A DNA stretch of 64,000 nucleotides from Candidatus Rifleibacteriota bacterium (GTDB lineage Bacteria; Muiribacteriota; Ozemobacteria; Ozemobacterales; Ozemobacteraceae). Below are positions 50,293-60,140 of this stretch, piece by piece (position 1 is the first letter of the stretch; each line of letters opens with the position of its first letter). The notes beneath the pieces were generated by a model that saw nothing but the letters and a program-made list of their open reading frames with translations, had not been told where the DNA came from and ran no database searches. Where the stretch lies: contig JADFZL010000023.1 in the NCBI GenBank assembly GCA_015232575.1, positions 44,269 to 108,268 on the forward strand. The letters run 5' to 3'. A program made the translations under genes and the position numbers.

Positions 50293-51333
50293 ATGAGAAA
50301 TATTATGAAAAGTAACTTTTTTTCAAGATTAGTTTCTGCGGCGCTGATTTTTCTGATTTTGTCTACAGCGAGCTTATATTCACAGGGTATGACCTTCGAT
50401 GCCGATGTAGACAAAACTGAAGTTCGCGCGGGAGAAACCCTCAGGCTCACCCTTACTCTTACCCGTAAAATAAATGGATCAAACTATTCAGGAATGAATT
50501 TTCCGGAAATAACTTCTATTCCTGATTTTGATATTGTCGGGCAGCGATCTTCACAGAATCTTTCTTATGTTAATGGAGTCGGAGTGGCTCAAGTGCAGGT
50601 TCTCATTGAGCTTGTGCCGCAGAAACCCGGAGATCTGACAATACCATCTCTTACTCTCAAAGACCCTTCGGGAGCAGTCGTTTCAACAAAGGCAATCAAA
50701 ATTAAAGCTCATCCACCAAAAAATGATGATGAGGAAGAGGCTGCGCCCGAAAAAGCTGCAGAAGGAAATCCACCTGAAAAAACCGGCATAGGTTTTTTCC
50801 AAGGTTTGATGATTCTTGTATTTATTATTATCCTCGTTGTAGGGTCTCCAATTGTTCTGTCATTCTTTATGACACGTGGTTCAAAAGCTTCAAATAAATG
50901 GAAAGAACATGAAGATTCAGAAAAATCGACATATTCGCATGGTTCTTCAAAGATAGCTGACACAAAAATTTCCGATGCAAAGATTGTAGACGCAAAGATC
51001 GTAGATAAAAATTCGAATTTCGATTTTGAAACTGAACTGGCTCATCTGAAAAGGAATCACCCAGACCCGGACCGGGAAATGTACAAAAAGTTTTTTGAAA
51101 TTTTTCATACTGCGATTGTCTCTTCCTCTGGGCGTTTTGACCCTGCAATGACTCCTGATGAGCTCATGAACATAATTACCCGAAAACTTCCGGCTTCATT
51201 CAATGCAAATGTTAAAACTCTCTTCGAAGACTGGGAAGTGTGTGTGTTTGCCAACCAAAATCCGCAAAGATCCTTTGCTGATGTAATCAAGGATGCAAGA
51301 GAAATATTGTCCGGCATCAAAAACATGGAGTGA
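50293..51333 (+). CDS. BatD-like membrane protein
   Basis: First gene of the Bat/MoxR operon. The 346-residue protein has a signal peptide (AALIFLILSTASLYSQGM), one immunoglobulin-like domain typical of BatD (VDKTEVRAGETLRLTLTLTR; VELVP-like QKPGDLTIPSLTL), a proline/acidic linker, a single membrane helix (GLMILVFIIILVVGSPIVL) and a ~150-residue cytoplasmic tail with a DxKI repeat (ISDAKIVDAKIVD). Canonical BatD has several such outer domains; this one is short. Its stop overlaps the region of the next gene's ribosome site. Confidence 0.7.
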   Translation: MRNIMKSNFFSRLVSAALIFLILSTASLYSQGMTFDADVDKTEVRAGETLRLTLTLTRKINGSNYSGMNFPEITSIPDFDIVGQRSSQNLSYVNGVGVAQVQVLIELVPQKPGDLTIPSLTLKDPSGAVVSTKAIKIKAHPPKNDDEEEAAPEKAAEGNPPEKTGIGFFQGLMILVFIIILVVGSPIVLSFFMTRGSKASNKWKEHEDSEKSTYSHGSSKIADTKISDAKIVDAKIVDKNSNFDFETELAHLKRNHPDPDREMYKKFFEIFHTAIVSSSGRFDPAMTPDELMNIITRKLPASFNANVKTLFEDWEVCVFANQNPQRSFADVIKDAREILSGIKNME

Positions 51334-51338
51334 ACTTT

Positions 51339-52340
51339 ATGCAACCAAATATTGACCCGAATCTCAAAAAAAATCTGGAAGATGCAGCAGAAAAAATAGC
51401 TCTTATCAGAAGCGAAGTTGGAAAAGTGCTTGTTGGCCAGCGTGACTTGCTTGATCGACTGATAGTTGCTCTGATAACTAACGGACACATCCTTCTTGAG
51501 GGCGTTCCAGGTCTTGCAAAGACCCTTGCCATTAAAGCCCTTGCTCGTACCGTGGATACTCCTTTTTCGAGAATTCAGTTTACCCCTGACCTGTTACCAG
51601 CCGATCTTGTAGGAACAAGGGTTTTCGACCAGAAAAAGTCAGAATTCTTTACACACAAGGGACCAATTTTTTCTCAGTTTATTCTGGCCGATGAAATCAA
51701 CAGAGCTCCGGCAAAGGTTCAGAGCGCTCTTCTTGAGTCCATGGAAGAGAGGCAGGTAACCATTGAACATGACACATTCAAGCTGGAAGAGCCTTTCATG
51801 GTTCTGGCAACTCAGAACCCGATTGAAACAGAAGGCACCTACACTTTATCAGAAGCACAGGTTGACAGATTTCTTTTCAAAGTAGTTGTTGGATATCCGA
51901 CACCCGAAGAGGAACGTGCAGTAATAGTCAGAATGGGCTTGAACGAAGAGTCACATTCCCTTTCGATAATTAACAAGGTTCTCGATGGCCCTGGAATTCT
52001 TGCCTTGCGTGACCTTTCCAGGAAAGTCTATGTTGATGAAAAAGTCGTCGAATACATTCTTCGCCTTGTAGATGCCAGCCGGAGGCCTTCTGAATACCAG
52101 CTTAACCTGAAAAGCTACATTCGCTTCGGAGCTTCTCCGAGAGCATCTATTTATCTTGCACGCGCAGCACGCAGCTACGCGCTCGCAAAAGGCAGACCTT
52201 ACGTTAAGCCCGACGACGTTAAATCGATTCTGCATGATGTTATGAGACACCGCATAATTCCGACTTATGAAGCAGAAGCAGACGAAGTAAATTCAGAAGA
52301 AATCATACGCAGAATTTCGGAAGGTGTACCAGTCCCCTGA
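51339..52340 (+). CDS. moxR: MoxR-type AAA+ ATPase
   Basis: A 333-residue chaperone-like ATPase that works with VWA-domain proteins on envelope complexes. Walker A is in LEGVPGLAKTLAIKA, Walker B in FILADEINRAPAKVQ, sensor I in VLATQNPIETEGTYTL, and sensor II near GASPRASIYLARAAR. The length is standard. I use ATG 51339, 8 bases after GGAG; a GTG three codons earlier overlaps the batD-like stop. It sits just before the DUF58 gene, the usual MoxR partner. Confidence 0.93.
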   Translation: MQPNIDPNLKKNLEDAAEKIALIRSEVGKVLVGQRDLLDRLIVALITNGHILLEGVPGLAKTLAIKALARTVDTPFSRIQFTPDLLPADLVGTRVFDQKKSEFFTHKGPIFSQFILADEINRAPAKVQSALLESMEERQVTIEHDTFKLEEPFMVLATQNPIETEGTYTLSEAQVDRFLFKVVVGYPTPEEERAVIVRMGLNEESHSLSIINKVLDGPGILALRDLSRKVYVDEKVVEYILRLVDASRRPSEYQLNLKSYIRFGASPRASIYLARAARSYALAKGRPYVKPDDVKSILHDVMRHRIIPTYEAEADEVNSEEIIRRISEGVPVP

Positions 52341-52411
52341 AGCTGTTAATTACCTTTCCCAGACTTTGCCGTGGGAGGTGTATGGGACGAGGATCTTACT
52401 AAGAGGTAAAT

Positions 52412-53287
52412 ATGCTTCCAAAAGAATTACTGAAGGAAATCAGAAAGATCGAGATTAAGACAAGGTTTCTTGTCGATTCTGTCTATTCAGGCGGATATAG
52501 ATCCTTTTTCAAGGGTCAGGGCATTGAATTTGCCGGAATTAGGGAATACAACAGAGGTGACGAATACAGATCAATTGACTGGAAAGTCAGTGCCAGATCA
52601 GGAAACCTGCATATTCGTGAACATATCGAAGAACGTGAATTGCAGGTCGTTGTCGCTCTTGATCTGTCAGGATCAATGAGTTTTGGTTCCGGGAAGCGCG
52701 AGAAAAGGGAAACCGCAGTCGAATTTGCGGCTGCAATAGGTATGTCAGCTGTTGAAAACAATGATCGGTTTGGAACAATAATGTTTACTGACAGTGTTGA
52801 AAAATATTCCTCGCCATGCAAAGGCAAGACTCACTTTCTCAAGGCGATACGCGATCTGCTTTATTTCCTTCCCAAAAATCGCAGCACCGACTTTAAACCA
52901 GCTCTGAACATGCTTAATAACACACTCAGACACAGGTCCGTAGTATTTCTTGTTACAGATTTTGTTGAACCGGGCACTTATGAACGTGAAATGCGTATTA
53001 CGGCTGCTAAGCACGATCTTATACTTGTGCGAATCCGCGACAAACGCGAAGCTGATTTTCCCGAAGTAGGGCTCATAGAACTGGAAGACCCGGAAACAGG
53101 TGAAGAAATCCTCTGGGATACTTCCGACAGAAAAAAAATAGATGCGCTAAAAGCCGCTCTTATTGAAAAAGACAAGGAATATCGCATGTTTGCAGAAAAA
53201 AATGGAATAGATCTAGTAGAACTTACCGCCGGGGAATCAGTTGTAAAGCCACTGTGCAGCTTGTTTTCCTCCCGGGGAAAAAGATAA
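52412..53287 (+). CDS. DUF58 protein with VWA-type metal site
   Basis: A 291-residue cytoplasmic partner of MoxR. The DUF58 signature is seen in GQGIEFAGIREYNRGDEYRS and IDWKVSARSGNLHIREH, followed by a von Willebrand A fold with the MIDAS motif ALDLSGSMSFGS (D-x-S-x-S). It is complete. Standard neighbour order moxR-DUF58-batA supports a shared role in envelope integrity or stress resistance. Confidence 0.92.
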   Translation: MLPKELLKEIRKIEIKTRFLVDSVYSGGYRSFFKGQGIEFAGIREYNRGDEYRSIDWKVSARSGNLHIREHIEERELQVVVALDLSGSMSFGSGKREKRETAVEFAAAIGMSAVENNDRFGTIMFTDSVEKYSSPCKGKTHFLKAIRDLLYFLPKNRSTDFKPALNMLNNTLRHRSVVFLVTDFVEPGTYEREMRITAAKHDLILVRIRDKREADFPEVGLIELEDPETGEEILWDTSDRKKIDALKAALIEKDKEYRMFAEKNGIDLVELTAGESVVKPLCSLFSSRGKR

Positions 53288-53296
53288 AGGAGTTAC

Positions 53297-54517
53297 ATGA
53301 TGAGTGCAATGAAAAGTTTGATAACAAGAATTAATGCGGTTTTAATACTCATTTCACTTTGCCTTTTGTTTGTCCTGGGCATTTTCTGGAACATGCGCGA
53401 GAAAGCCATTGTCCAATCTGATAACAACATTGAGCTTGCTTCTGAACTTATTGCACATGGCCTGAACCACGATGCTGCTACACTCCTTCAACAGGCTGTT
53501 GAACTTGAGCCACAGTCGGAACGCACATTAAATACCAGAAAGATTCTGGCTGATTTGTACATGAACCAGATCGGTGACTACGAAAAAGCACTGACTGAAC
53601 TTATTTTCCTTAAATCACGCTTTAATTTGCGCACACAGGACATCGAAGACAAAATTAAAAATTGCATGAACAGACTTGGAAGAGTTTACGATGTTCAGCG
53701 GAAAATATTGCTTGAAAACGGCAGAAACCCATTGAAAAGCGATGTTTCATCTGCCACTGTAATCAAATTTGGCAACGAGAGCGGTCTGACCATTGAACAA
53801 CTTGAACAGCACCTTGCCCAGCGTGGACTTCCCCTCAAATCACCACCCAAAGATGCTTTAAACAGAATGGTTCAGCAACTTGCCGGCGAAATGCTTTTCA
53901 AGCGGGCTGCTGTCAGATCAGGAATTTCCAAACGTTCCACGTTTATTGAGAAAATCAAACAGATGGAAGAAAGTATGATTCTTCAATCTTATCTGGAGGA
54001 AGAGGTTCTTAAAGATGTAAAGGTCGATGAACAGGCTTTGCAGCTCTATCTCCAGCAGCATAGAGAAGAATTCGATTCACCCATGCGCGTTGTTTTTTCA
54101 GAGTATGCCTTCGCATCAGAAACATCAGCAAAAGAGTGGCTGAGTAATCAGAATTCCGCTTCAGCTCCTGAAATTCTGCGTGATCACGCAAATTCTACAG
54201 TAACTGAGCTTCCGAAATTACTTCAGTCGGTGAAATGGTCAGCTGATTTTCCGAAAGACCCGCTGGGACCAGTTGAGACATCAGGAAAATGGCTTGTCTA
54301 CCTCATTCACGAATTTATTCCGGAAAGAAAAGTACCACCTGAACTTGCAAAAAAACAGGCTCAGTTGAGGCTGCTCGAAGAGAAACAGGGCAGCAAAATA
54401 TCTGAAGCCATTTCCGAATTATCAAGAAAAGAAGAGTTCAAGATCCTTGAAGATGTTATCGAAAAACACTTCTATCCACCATCCGAGAAAGCATCAGGAA
54501 CGCCGGATACAAAGTGA
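53297..54517 (+). CDS. Membrane-anchored TPR/SurA-like chaperone
   Basis: A 406-residue protein with one N-terminal membrane anchor (AVLILISLCLLFVLGIFW), two tetratricopeptide-like repeats (ELIAHGLNHDAATLLQQAVE; EKALTELIFL) and then a region like the chaperone domain of SurA/PrsA peptidyl-prolyl isomerases (LNRMVQQLAGEMLFKRAA; DEQALQLYLQQHREEF; MRVVFSEYAFAS; PKDPLGPVETSGKW). The isomerase domain looks partial, so it is probably a chaperone rather than an enzyme. Such a gene is not a standard member of bat operons. It follows the DUF58 gene by 9 bases. Confidence 0.75.
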   Translation: MMSAMKSLITRINAVLILISLCLLFVLGIFWNMREKAIVQSDNNIELASELIAHGLNHDAATLLQQAVELEPQSERTLNTRKILADLYMNQIGDYEKALTELIFLKSRFNLRTQDIEDKIKNCMNRLGRVYDVQRKILLENGRNPLKSDVSSATVIKFGNESGLTIEQLEQHLAQRGLPLKSPPKDALNRMVQQLAGEMLFKRAAVRSGISKRSTFIEKIKQMEESMILQSYLEEEVLKDVKVDEQALQLYLQQHREEFDSPMRVVFSEYAFASETSAKEWLSNQNSASAPEILRDHANSTVTELPKLLQSVKWSADFPKDPLGPVETSGKWLVYLIHEFIPERKVPPELAKKQAQLRLLEEKQGSKISEAISELSRKEEFKILEDVIEKHFYPPSEKASGTPDTK

Positions 54518-54523
54518 TTAATT

Positions 54524-55078
54524 ATGGACGCCAGTTCAACATTAAAACTAGTTGCCTCTCTGCCAGCGGGTGAAGAAATATTTGATATTCATCCTCCGGT
54601 TGATATTCCCTATCCGTGGGGTTTGTGGCTGGTTTATCTCTTAGTTGTAATGATAGCAGTTCTGGCTGTACATTATTTTCTAAACTTGCTTGCAGAAAAA
54701 CGAAGAGAAGCGCTTCTTGCACCACCTCCGCCGCCAGACCCATTCGATGTTGCGATGAAAGCACTTCGAAAGCTGAAAAATTCAAAAATCTGGAAAAATC
54801 AGTCAGTGAAAGATATTTGCGAACAGCTTGCCCTGATTTTACGCGAATTTCTTAAGGCAAAACACGGTCTTGGCATTGGCAAAGCCTCTACCAGCGATGA
54901 GCTTATCGAAGATCTCTATCGAAAGAAAATTGTATATAACCTTGTGAAGGAAATTGAAATTCTATCTGAAAGACTTGATGGGGTGAAATATGCCGGAAAA
55001 ACACTTTCAGACAGCACTCCCGATAGTCTATTCGAAAAAGTTTCTGAGCTTATTTCATGCAGGAGCTGGAATTCATGA
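54524..55078 (+). CDS. DUF4381-type membrane protein
   Basis: A 184-residue protein with one membrane helix (LWLVYLLVVMIAVLAVHYF) preceded by DIHPPVDIPYPWG, the typical DUF4381 opening, and a cytoplasmic helical domain (PPPPPDPFDVAMKALRKLK; CEQLALILREFLKAKHG). DUF4381 genes usually lie between the DUF58 gene and batA, exactly as here. The function is unknown. Its last codons overlap the batA start (ATGA). Confidence 0.85.
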   Translation: MDASSTLKLVASLPAGEEIFDIHPPVDIPYPWGLWLVYLLVVMIAVLAVHYFLNLLAEKRREALLAPPPPPDPFDVAMKALRKLKNSKIWKNQSVKDICEQLALILREFLKAKHGLGIGKASTSDELIEDLYRKKIVYNLVKEIEILSERLDGVKYAGKTLSDSTPDSLFEKVSELISCRSWNS

Positions 55079-56088
55079 GATGGAACAGTCCTGAATACCT
55101 ATTTCTGATAGCACTTCTTCCAATTGTGATAGCTTATAAATGGGTTATACTCAAAGGAGCAAAGAAGGGCGGAGTGAGATTTTCATTTGTTTCAGCCATA
55201 AGAAAGACCGGAGTTGGCTGGCGCTCAAGATTTTCGTTTATTCCGGATGTGATTCGCGGAATAGTGCTGATTCTGCTTATTATGGCTCTCATGCGTCCAC
55301 AATACGGAATTGAAAAAGAGGAAGTTCAGCGACAGGGCATTGACATTATGCTTGTACTGGATGTCTCAGGAAGTATGGCAGCTGAAGATTTCAAGCCCAA
55401 TAGGCTTAAGGCTGCCCAGGTAATAACTGAAAAATTCATAACCGGTTTGCAGGATCACCGTATCGGACTCGTTGTATTCGCAGGGTTGTCGCTGACACAG
55501 TGCCCTTTAACACTGGATTATGGCGTTGTAACTGAACTTCTGAGGCGAACCAGCCTGCAGATGATTAAACGCGACGGAACAGCGATTGGCGATGCCATAA
55601 TTAACGCTGTTTACAAATTTAAAAAGGGAAAAGGTGAAAAGCGTGATCAGATAATTATTCTCCTTACTGACGGTGAGAATAACGCCGGAGTTGTTGATCC
55701 GCTTCAATCTGCCAAAATAGGTGCTGATCAGGGTATTCGCATTTATACGATAGGTGTTGGCTCTCTTGAAGGTGCTCCTATTCCAATTGATACATTCCGT
55801 GGAAAACAGTATGCGACAAACCCCGATGGATCTTTGTATCTTCCAAAAATTGATGAACAATTGCTGAAGGACATTGCTTTCCTCACTAAGGGGCAATATT
55901 TCAGAGCAACAGACAATTCTGCGCTTGAGAAAATCTACGAAACGATAGCAAAACTTGAAAAAGGAAAACTTGATGTTTCGAAATCTGTGCAGTATTCAGA
56001 ACGCTTCTATTGGTTTCTTGCACCTGCAATTGCTTTGTTTTGTGTGGAACTGTTTCTGAGAGCACGAACCTTTTCGAGGGTATTTTAA
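55075..56088 (+). CDS. batA: BatA, VWA-domain membrane protein
   Basis: A 337-residue inner-membrane protein: two N-terminal helices (YLFLIALLPIVIAYKWV; VIRGIVLILLIMALMRP), a von Willebrand A domain with MIDAS motif MLVLDVSGSMAAEDF (D-x-S-x-S) and GVGSLEGAPIPI, and a C-terminal helix (YWFLAPAIALFCVELFLRA). This is the BatA layout. I start at ATG 55075, with AGGAG upstream inside the DUF4381 gene; it overlaps that gene's stop by four bases. Confidence 0.9.
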   Translation: MRWNSPEYLFLIALLPIVIAYKWVILKGAKKGGVRFSFVSAIRKTGVGWRSRFSFIPDVIRGIVLILLIMALMRPQYGIEKEEVQRQGIDIMLVLDVSGSMAAEDFKPNRLKAAQVITEKFITGLQDHRIGLVVFAGLSLTQCPLTLDYGVVTELLRRTSLQMIKRDGTAIGDAIINAVYKFKKGKGEKRDQIIILLTDGENNAGVVDPLQSAKIGADQGIRIYTIGVGSLEGAPIPIDTFRGKQYATNPDGSLYLPKIDEQLLKDIAFLTKGQYFRATDNSALEKIYETIAKLEKGKLDVSKSVQYSERFYWFLAPAIALFCVELFLRARTFSRVF

Positions 56089-56090
56089 TT

Positions 56091-57125
56091 ATGTTCAAAA
56101 CTTCTGAAAATTTTATTTTCATGATCCTGGCTTCTGTATGGCTTTTTTTCCTGCTGAAGCGGCTTTCTGATGATTTAAGAAAACGTAAAGAGATATTTGC
56201 ATCAGATCACATGCTGAAGCGCATTACAGGACATAAAGTCACGAAAAGACCTGTTGCAAAATGGGCACTGTTGGTGATTTCATTTTTGTGCCTGTGCATC
56301 GCACTTGCCAGACCTGTTGGAGGAGTGATTGAAGAAGCTGTTATCGGCTCAGGACTTGATCTCGTTGTAGCGCTTGATGTATCGACTTCGATGCGTGCTA
56401 TGGATATCGATGGAAACCAGAGACTCGATGTCGGTAAAGCACTCGTTCAGCGTTTACTCAACGGCTTGAAACAGGACAGAATTGGCCTTGTGATCTTTGC
56501 GGGCGATACAATGGTTCAAAGCCCGCTTACCTACGATAAGGGAACTTTTCTTACATTCCTTGAGAGATGTGACCCGTCACTGCTGACTAAACAGGGGACT
56601 AATATTGCGGCTGCAATTGAAACATCTATTGACCGATTTGATATGAATGCATCTCAGGCACGGGTTATCGTTCTTGTAACTGACGGCGAAGATAAGGACG
56701 AAAAGCGTCTTCAGAAGGCAGTTGATGAAGCAAAGAGAAAAAATATTCCAATTTTCACAGTTGGAATTGGAAGCCGTGACGGTGCTCCGATTCCTGAAGC
56801 AAGAGATTCCTGGGGCGAAATAATATACAAAAAATATCAAGGACAAACAGTTATTACAAAACTTGAAGATTCCTCACTGAAAAAAATATCCAGAGACACC
56901 GGTGCTTCTTATTTTCGCGCCGAAGACGGAAGAAGCGCTGTAAAAGTTGCAGAGGCACTTGGTGGACTGAAAAGAGTCGCCGTTGCAAGCGGAACCCGCA
57001 CTGTTTCAGAAGAGATCTACTACTGGCCTGTCCTTGCAGCATTTCTTCTTCTTGCATTTGAATGGATGATTTCCGACAGAATTCCCTACGAACGTGAAAA
57101 AGATCACTGGCTAAAAAGACTGTGA
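56091..57125 (+). CDS. batB: BatB, VWA-domain membrane protein
   Basis: A 344-residue paralogue of BatA with the same plan: N-terminal helices (ENFIFMILASVWLFFLLKR; WALLVISFLCLCIALARP), VWA domain with MIDAS VVALDVSTSMRAMDI and VTDGEDKDEKRLQ, and a C-terminal helix (YYWPVLAAFLLLAFEWMI). ATG 56091 lies three bases after the batA stop. An open frame continues upstream but lies inside batA and is not coding. Confidence 0.9.
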   Translation: MFKTSENFIFMILASVWLFFLLKRLSDDLRKRKEIFASDHMLKRITGHKVTKRPVAKWALLVISFLCLCIALARPVGGVIEEAVIGSGLDLVVALDVSTSMRAMDIDGNQRLDVGKALVQRLLNGLKQDRIGLVIFAGDTMVQSPLTYDKGTFLTFLERCDPSLLTKQGTNIAAAIETSIDRFDMNASQARVIVLVTDGEDKDEKRLQKAVDEAKRKNIPIFTVGIGSRDGAPIPEARDSWGEIIYKKYQGQTVITKLEDSSLKKISRDTGASYFRAEDGRSAVKVAEALGGLKRVAVASGTRTVSEEIYYWPVLAAFLLLAFEWMISDRIPYEREKDHWLKRL

Positions 57126-57245
57126 GCCCACTGAGGTGGTAGCTATCAGTAACGATTCATATTCATCTCGACCGGAGGAGAGATCACGTTTTTAAGTTAA
57201 TATTAGTGATGGTTAGGGAAACATTTACATTGTGAGAAATAAATT

Positions 57246-58475
57246 ATGAAAACTCCGAATGATTTGACAAAATTGACCTCTTCGAAAATTTTAAATTCAA
57301 AGAAAGTTTCGATTAATTCCGATATTTCAAAGTTTTCAAATAAAAAATCTGTGTACTATTTTTCAGTTTTATTTATCTTTAACCTGTTTTTATTCAATGA
57401 TCACCTGATAGCGTTGCCGGCACGGGAAAATTCAAAGGCTATTCAGCAGTTGAACAGCGGAAAACTTGAAGAAGCTGAAAAGATTCTTTTGAAAGAATCT
57501 TTTGATGATCCGGACAACAGCGGATTAAAATATAACATTGGAATTGTCAGATATAGAAAGCGTGATTATGCAGGTGCTGTAAAAACCTGGGAATCTCTTC
57601 TCGGAAAGGTATCTTCAAATACCAGGTCAGACATTTTTCATAACATGGGAAATGCTTTGTACAAAACAGGTGATTACGCCAGAGCGGTTTCTACATATAA
57701 TTCTTCTCTTGAAATTCGTGATGATGAAAAAACAAGATATAACCTTGAACAGGCTCAGAAAAAGCTGAATGAGCAGATCGAAAAACAGAAGCAGAAAGAA
57801 AAACAACAGCAGAATCAGCAGAAGGACGGATCACAGAAAGATAAGGATTGCAAAGACAAGGATTGTCAGAAAGACCAGAAAGACCAGAAAGACCAAAACG
57901 GACAACAGGGACAGCAAGACAAAAATCAGCAGAATCAACAGGGACAACAGAATCAACAAAGTGGAAAAGATCAGGAAAAGAACGGTGCTGATCAAAAAGA
58001 TGGCAAAGACCAGAAAGACGGCAAGGATCAGAATTCAGAAAACCAGAAAAACAATTCTGATAATGCTTCTGGAACAAACAAATCTGTCGCTGATAAAAAT
58101 GCCAGCGATACTCAAAACCCTTCGGGAAATGCTTCTGATACAGCTGCGCAAAATCAGGAAAATGAAAAGCGTGAAGATGTTAAAATGGCTGAGCAGGACG
58201 AAAATAAGAAGCAACAACCTCAGGCATCAGAAAGAGCGCAATCTTTAAAAAATCAAAAACTTAATCCATATCAGGTCCAGCGACTTCTGAAAGAACTCGA
58301 AGAACGTGAAAAAGAGATTCAGCTTAACTACCGTAACGAACCAGGCGAAAGAAGAGACGATGAAATGCTTGATCCATTCAATATGGATATTGACCAACTC
58401 AGAGATTTCTTCGACAGACGCCGTGGAAAAAGATCGAAACCCCAGCCAAACCAGGATGACTCACCCGACTGGTAA
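57246..58475 (+). CDS. batC: BatC-like TPR protein with Gln/Lys/Asp-rich linker
   Basis: Last typical member of the Bat operon. The 409-residue protein has an N-terminal membrane/signal segment (YYFSVLFIFNLFLFNDHLIA), three tetratricopeptide repeats (residues ~55-160, e.g. GLKYNIGIVRYRKRDYAGAV and DIFHNMGNALYKTGDYARAV), then ~170 residues of low complexity made largely of Q, K, D and N, and a conserved-looking end (YQVQRLLKELEEREKEIQLN; FFDRRRGKRSKPQP). Proteins of this plan follow batB in many bat operons. The DNA of the linker is repetitive and leaves other frames open, but these are not genes. Confidence 0.8.
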   Translation: MKTPNDLTKLTSSKILNSKKVSINSDISKFSNKKSVYYFSVLFIFNLFLFNDHLIALPARENSKAIQQLNSGKLEEAEKILLKESFDDPDNSGLKYNIGIVRYRKRDYAGAVKTWESLLGKVSSNTRSDIFHNMGNALYKTGDYARAVSTYNSSLEIRDDEKTRYNLEQAQKKLNEQIEKQKQKEKQQQNQQKDGSQKDKDCKDKDCQKDQKDQKDQNGQQGQQDKNQQNQQGQQNQQSGKDQEKNGADQKDGKDQKDGKDQNSENQKNNSDNASGTNKSVADKNASDTQNPSGNASDTAAQNQENEKREDVKMAEQDENKKQQPQASERAQSLKNQKLNPYQVQRLLKELEEREKEIQLNYRNEPGERRDDEMLDPFNMDIDQLRDFFDRRRGKRSKPQPNQDDSPDW

Positions 58476-58595
58476 ACCCAGCCAATTCAGATATTTCGAT
58501 CTGGAAGGAATATGAGTCGGCACAAAATGAAAAAAAGCAATAAAAGCTGTCAGCTAAGAATAAGCGGGAATGAATAACAAGAATTAGGAAAATTT

Positions 58596-60140
58596 ATGGA
58601 AAATAAAATTGAAAAAGCATTGATGAATCGAAGAGTTTCGTTTCTGGCGATGATTCTATTCTTTGTACCTGGAATTTTATCAGCAATTGTTCTAACCGAT
58701 TATCGCTCCACAAAAGAGCCTGTTTCTTATAATGATTTTCTTAATTTAGTAGAAAAAATTAAAAATTCTGAAAAATTGGAATGGACGGTTGAATACATTG
58801 GTGAATCAAGCGGAGGAAGGCCTATTGTAGCAATAAAGTATTCTTCACCTTTTCATGTCGATAATCACACTATTGCGTTCATAGGCCTTCAGCATGGCGA
58901 TGAGCCTGCTGGAAAAGATGCCCTGATATATCTGATCAATAATTTGTATTCTGGATCAGAAAAAATTCCTTCAGATACTTCTATTCTGTTTATTCCGGCA
59001 ATTAATCCAGATGGATTTGAAGGCAAAAAAAGAGAAAATGATGCTGGAGCAGACCTTAACAGAGATCACCAGATTCTTTCTCAACCTGAAACACAGGCTC
59101 TGCATTATGAAATAACAAATTTTCAGCCTGATATTGTGGTTGACTGTCATGAGTTTTCTAAAGATCCGAAAGGTTATGCTGAAAAAGGATGGTATAAACA
59201 CCCCGATATTATGCTTGATACTGCTAACAACCCTTATTTTTCAGATCTACTTTACGCCGAGGGCGGGAGGTGGATTAAAGTTATGGAAAATGCATTTGCA
59301 TTATCGCCACATAAATTTTCGCAATATTTTGTCGGAGGTCCTCCGCCGGAAAAAGAAATCAGACCAAGCACTCTTGAGATGGACGATGCAAGGAATTCTC
59401 TCGCTGCAGAAGGAAGATTGTCATTCCTTATCGAATCTGGACGGTTTCTTAATTCTGATGATCCATATTCTGATCTTCCAGCCAGAATTGATGCATACAT
59501 ATTAATCTTGCGGGAGTTCTTGTACAACACAAAAGAGATTGTTAGGTCGAGAGAAGCTGTTATCAAAGCAAATAGCAATACTCTTCCAGAACTTATTCCA
59601 GTTAACTGCTTCTGGGGCAGAACATCAGGTGAGGTTAAAAAACATACGGTTTTTGATAAAAAGACTGGTAGAACAATTAACGTTTCTGCTGCAAATATTA
59701 TGAATGAAAGAATCTTAAAAAAATTTGTACCTACACCGAAAGGGTACATTATAGATCCATGCCTTGCTGAAGCGATGAAAACTCTTTTATCGAGGCATTC
59801 CATACGCTTTTATCAATTCTCTAAGGCACTTCCAGTTAAGCTTGAAAAATACAAGATGATCAGGATCGAGAAAGAGCCCGATGACATCTATAACCGATAT
59901 GAAGATCGCCAGATAGTCGAAATTTGCCGAGCTTCCTGGTATAAAGTTCCTGAAAACTCTTTATATGTTCCAGTAAAAGAAACTAATGATATTCCTGCTG
60001 TATTATTGCTTGAATGTTCACAATTATATGGAATTCTTACCAGTGAAATGATGAAAAACTTCGCACAGCCGGGAAAAATTCTTCCAATAAGTAGAGCAAT
60101 TGTACTACCGAGTGCGATTTCCCAAAAAATATTCCAATAA
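58596..60140 (+). CDS. Exported M14-type zinc carboxypeptidase
   Basis: A 514-residue protein with an N-terminal signal or anchor (FLAMILFFVPGILSAIVL). The M14 domain spans residues ~35-300. Zinc ligands are visible in FIGLQHGDEPAGKDA (H-x2-E) and IVVDCHEFSKD (H); the substrate arginine and neighbours in NPDGFEGKKREN and ADLNRDH. The C-terminal ~200 residues carry a second, unassigned domain. It follows the Bat operon by ~120 bases in the same direction; AGGAAAA precedes the ATG. The substrate may be peptidoglycan peptides or proteins. Confidence 0.87.
   Translation: MENKIEKALMNRRVSFLAMILFFVPGILSAIVLTDYRSTKEPVSYNDFLNLVEKIKNSEKLEWTVEYIGESSGGRPIVAIKYSSPFHVDNHTIAFIGLQHGDEPAGKDALIYLINNLYSGSEKIPSDTSILFIPAINPDGFEGKKRENDAGADLNRDHQILSQPETQALHYEITNFQPDIVVDCHEFSKDPKGYAEKGWYKHPDIMLDTANNPYFSDLLYAEGGRWIKVMENAFALSPHKFSQYFVGGPPPEKEIRPSTLEMDDARNSLAAEGRLSFLIESGRFLNSDDPYSDLPARIDAYILILREFLYNTKEIVRSREAVIKANSNTLPELIPVNCFWGRTSGEVKKHTVFDKKTGRTINVSAANIMNERILKKFVPTPKGYIIDPCLAEAMKTLLSRHSIRFYQFSKALPVKLEKYKMIRIEKEPDDIYNRYEDRQIVEICRASWYKVPENSLYVPVKETNDIPAVLLLECSQLYGILTSEMMKNFAQPGKILPISRAIVLPSAISQKIFQ

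Noticed and set aside
57769..58248. Basic 159-codon frame inside batC
   Set aside because: It is the +1 frame of the Gln/Lys/Asp-rich linker, open only because of the repetitive codons.
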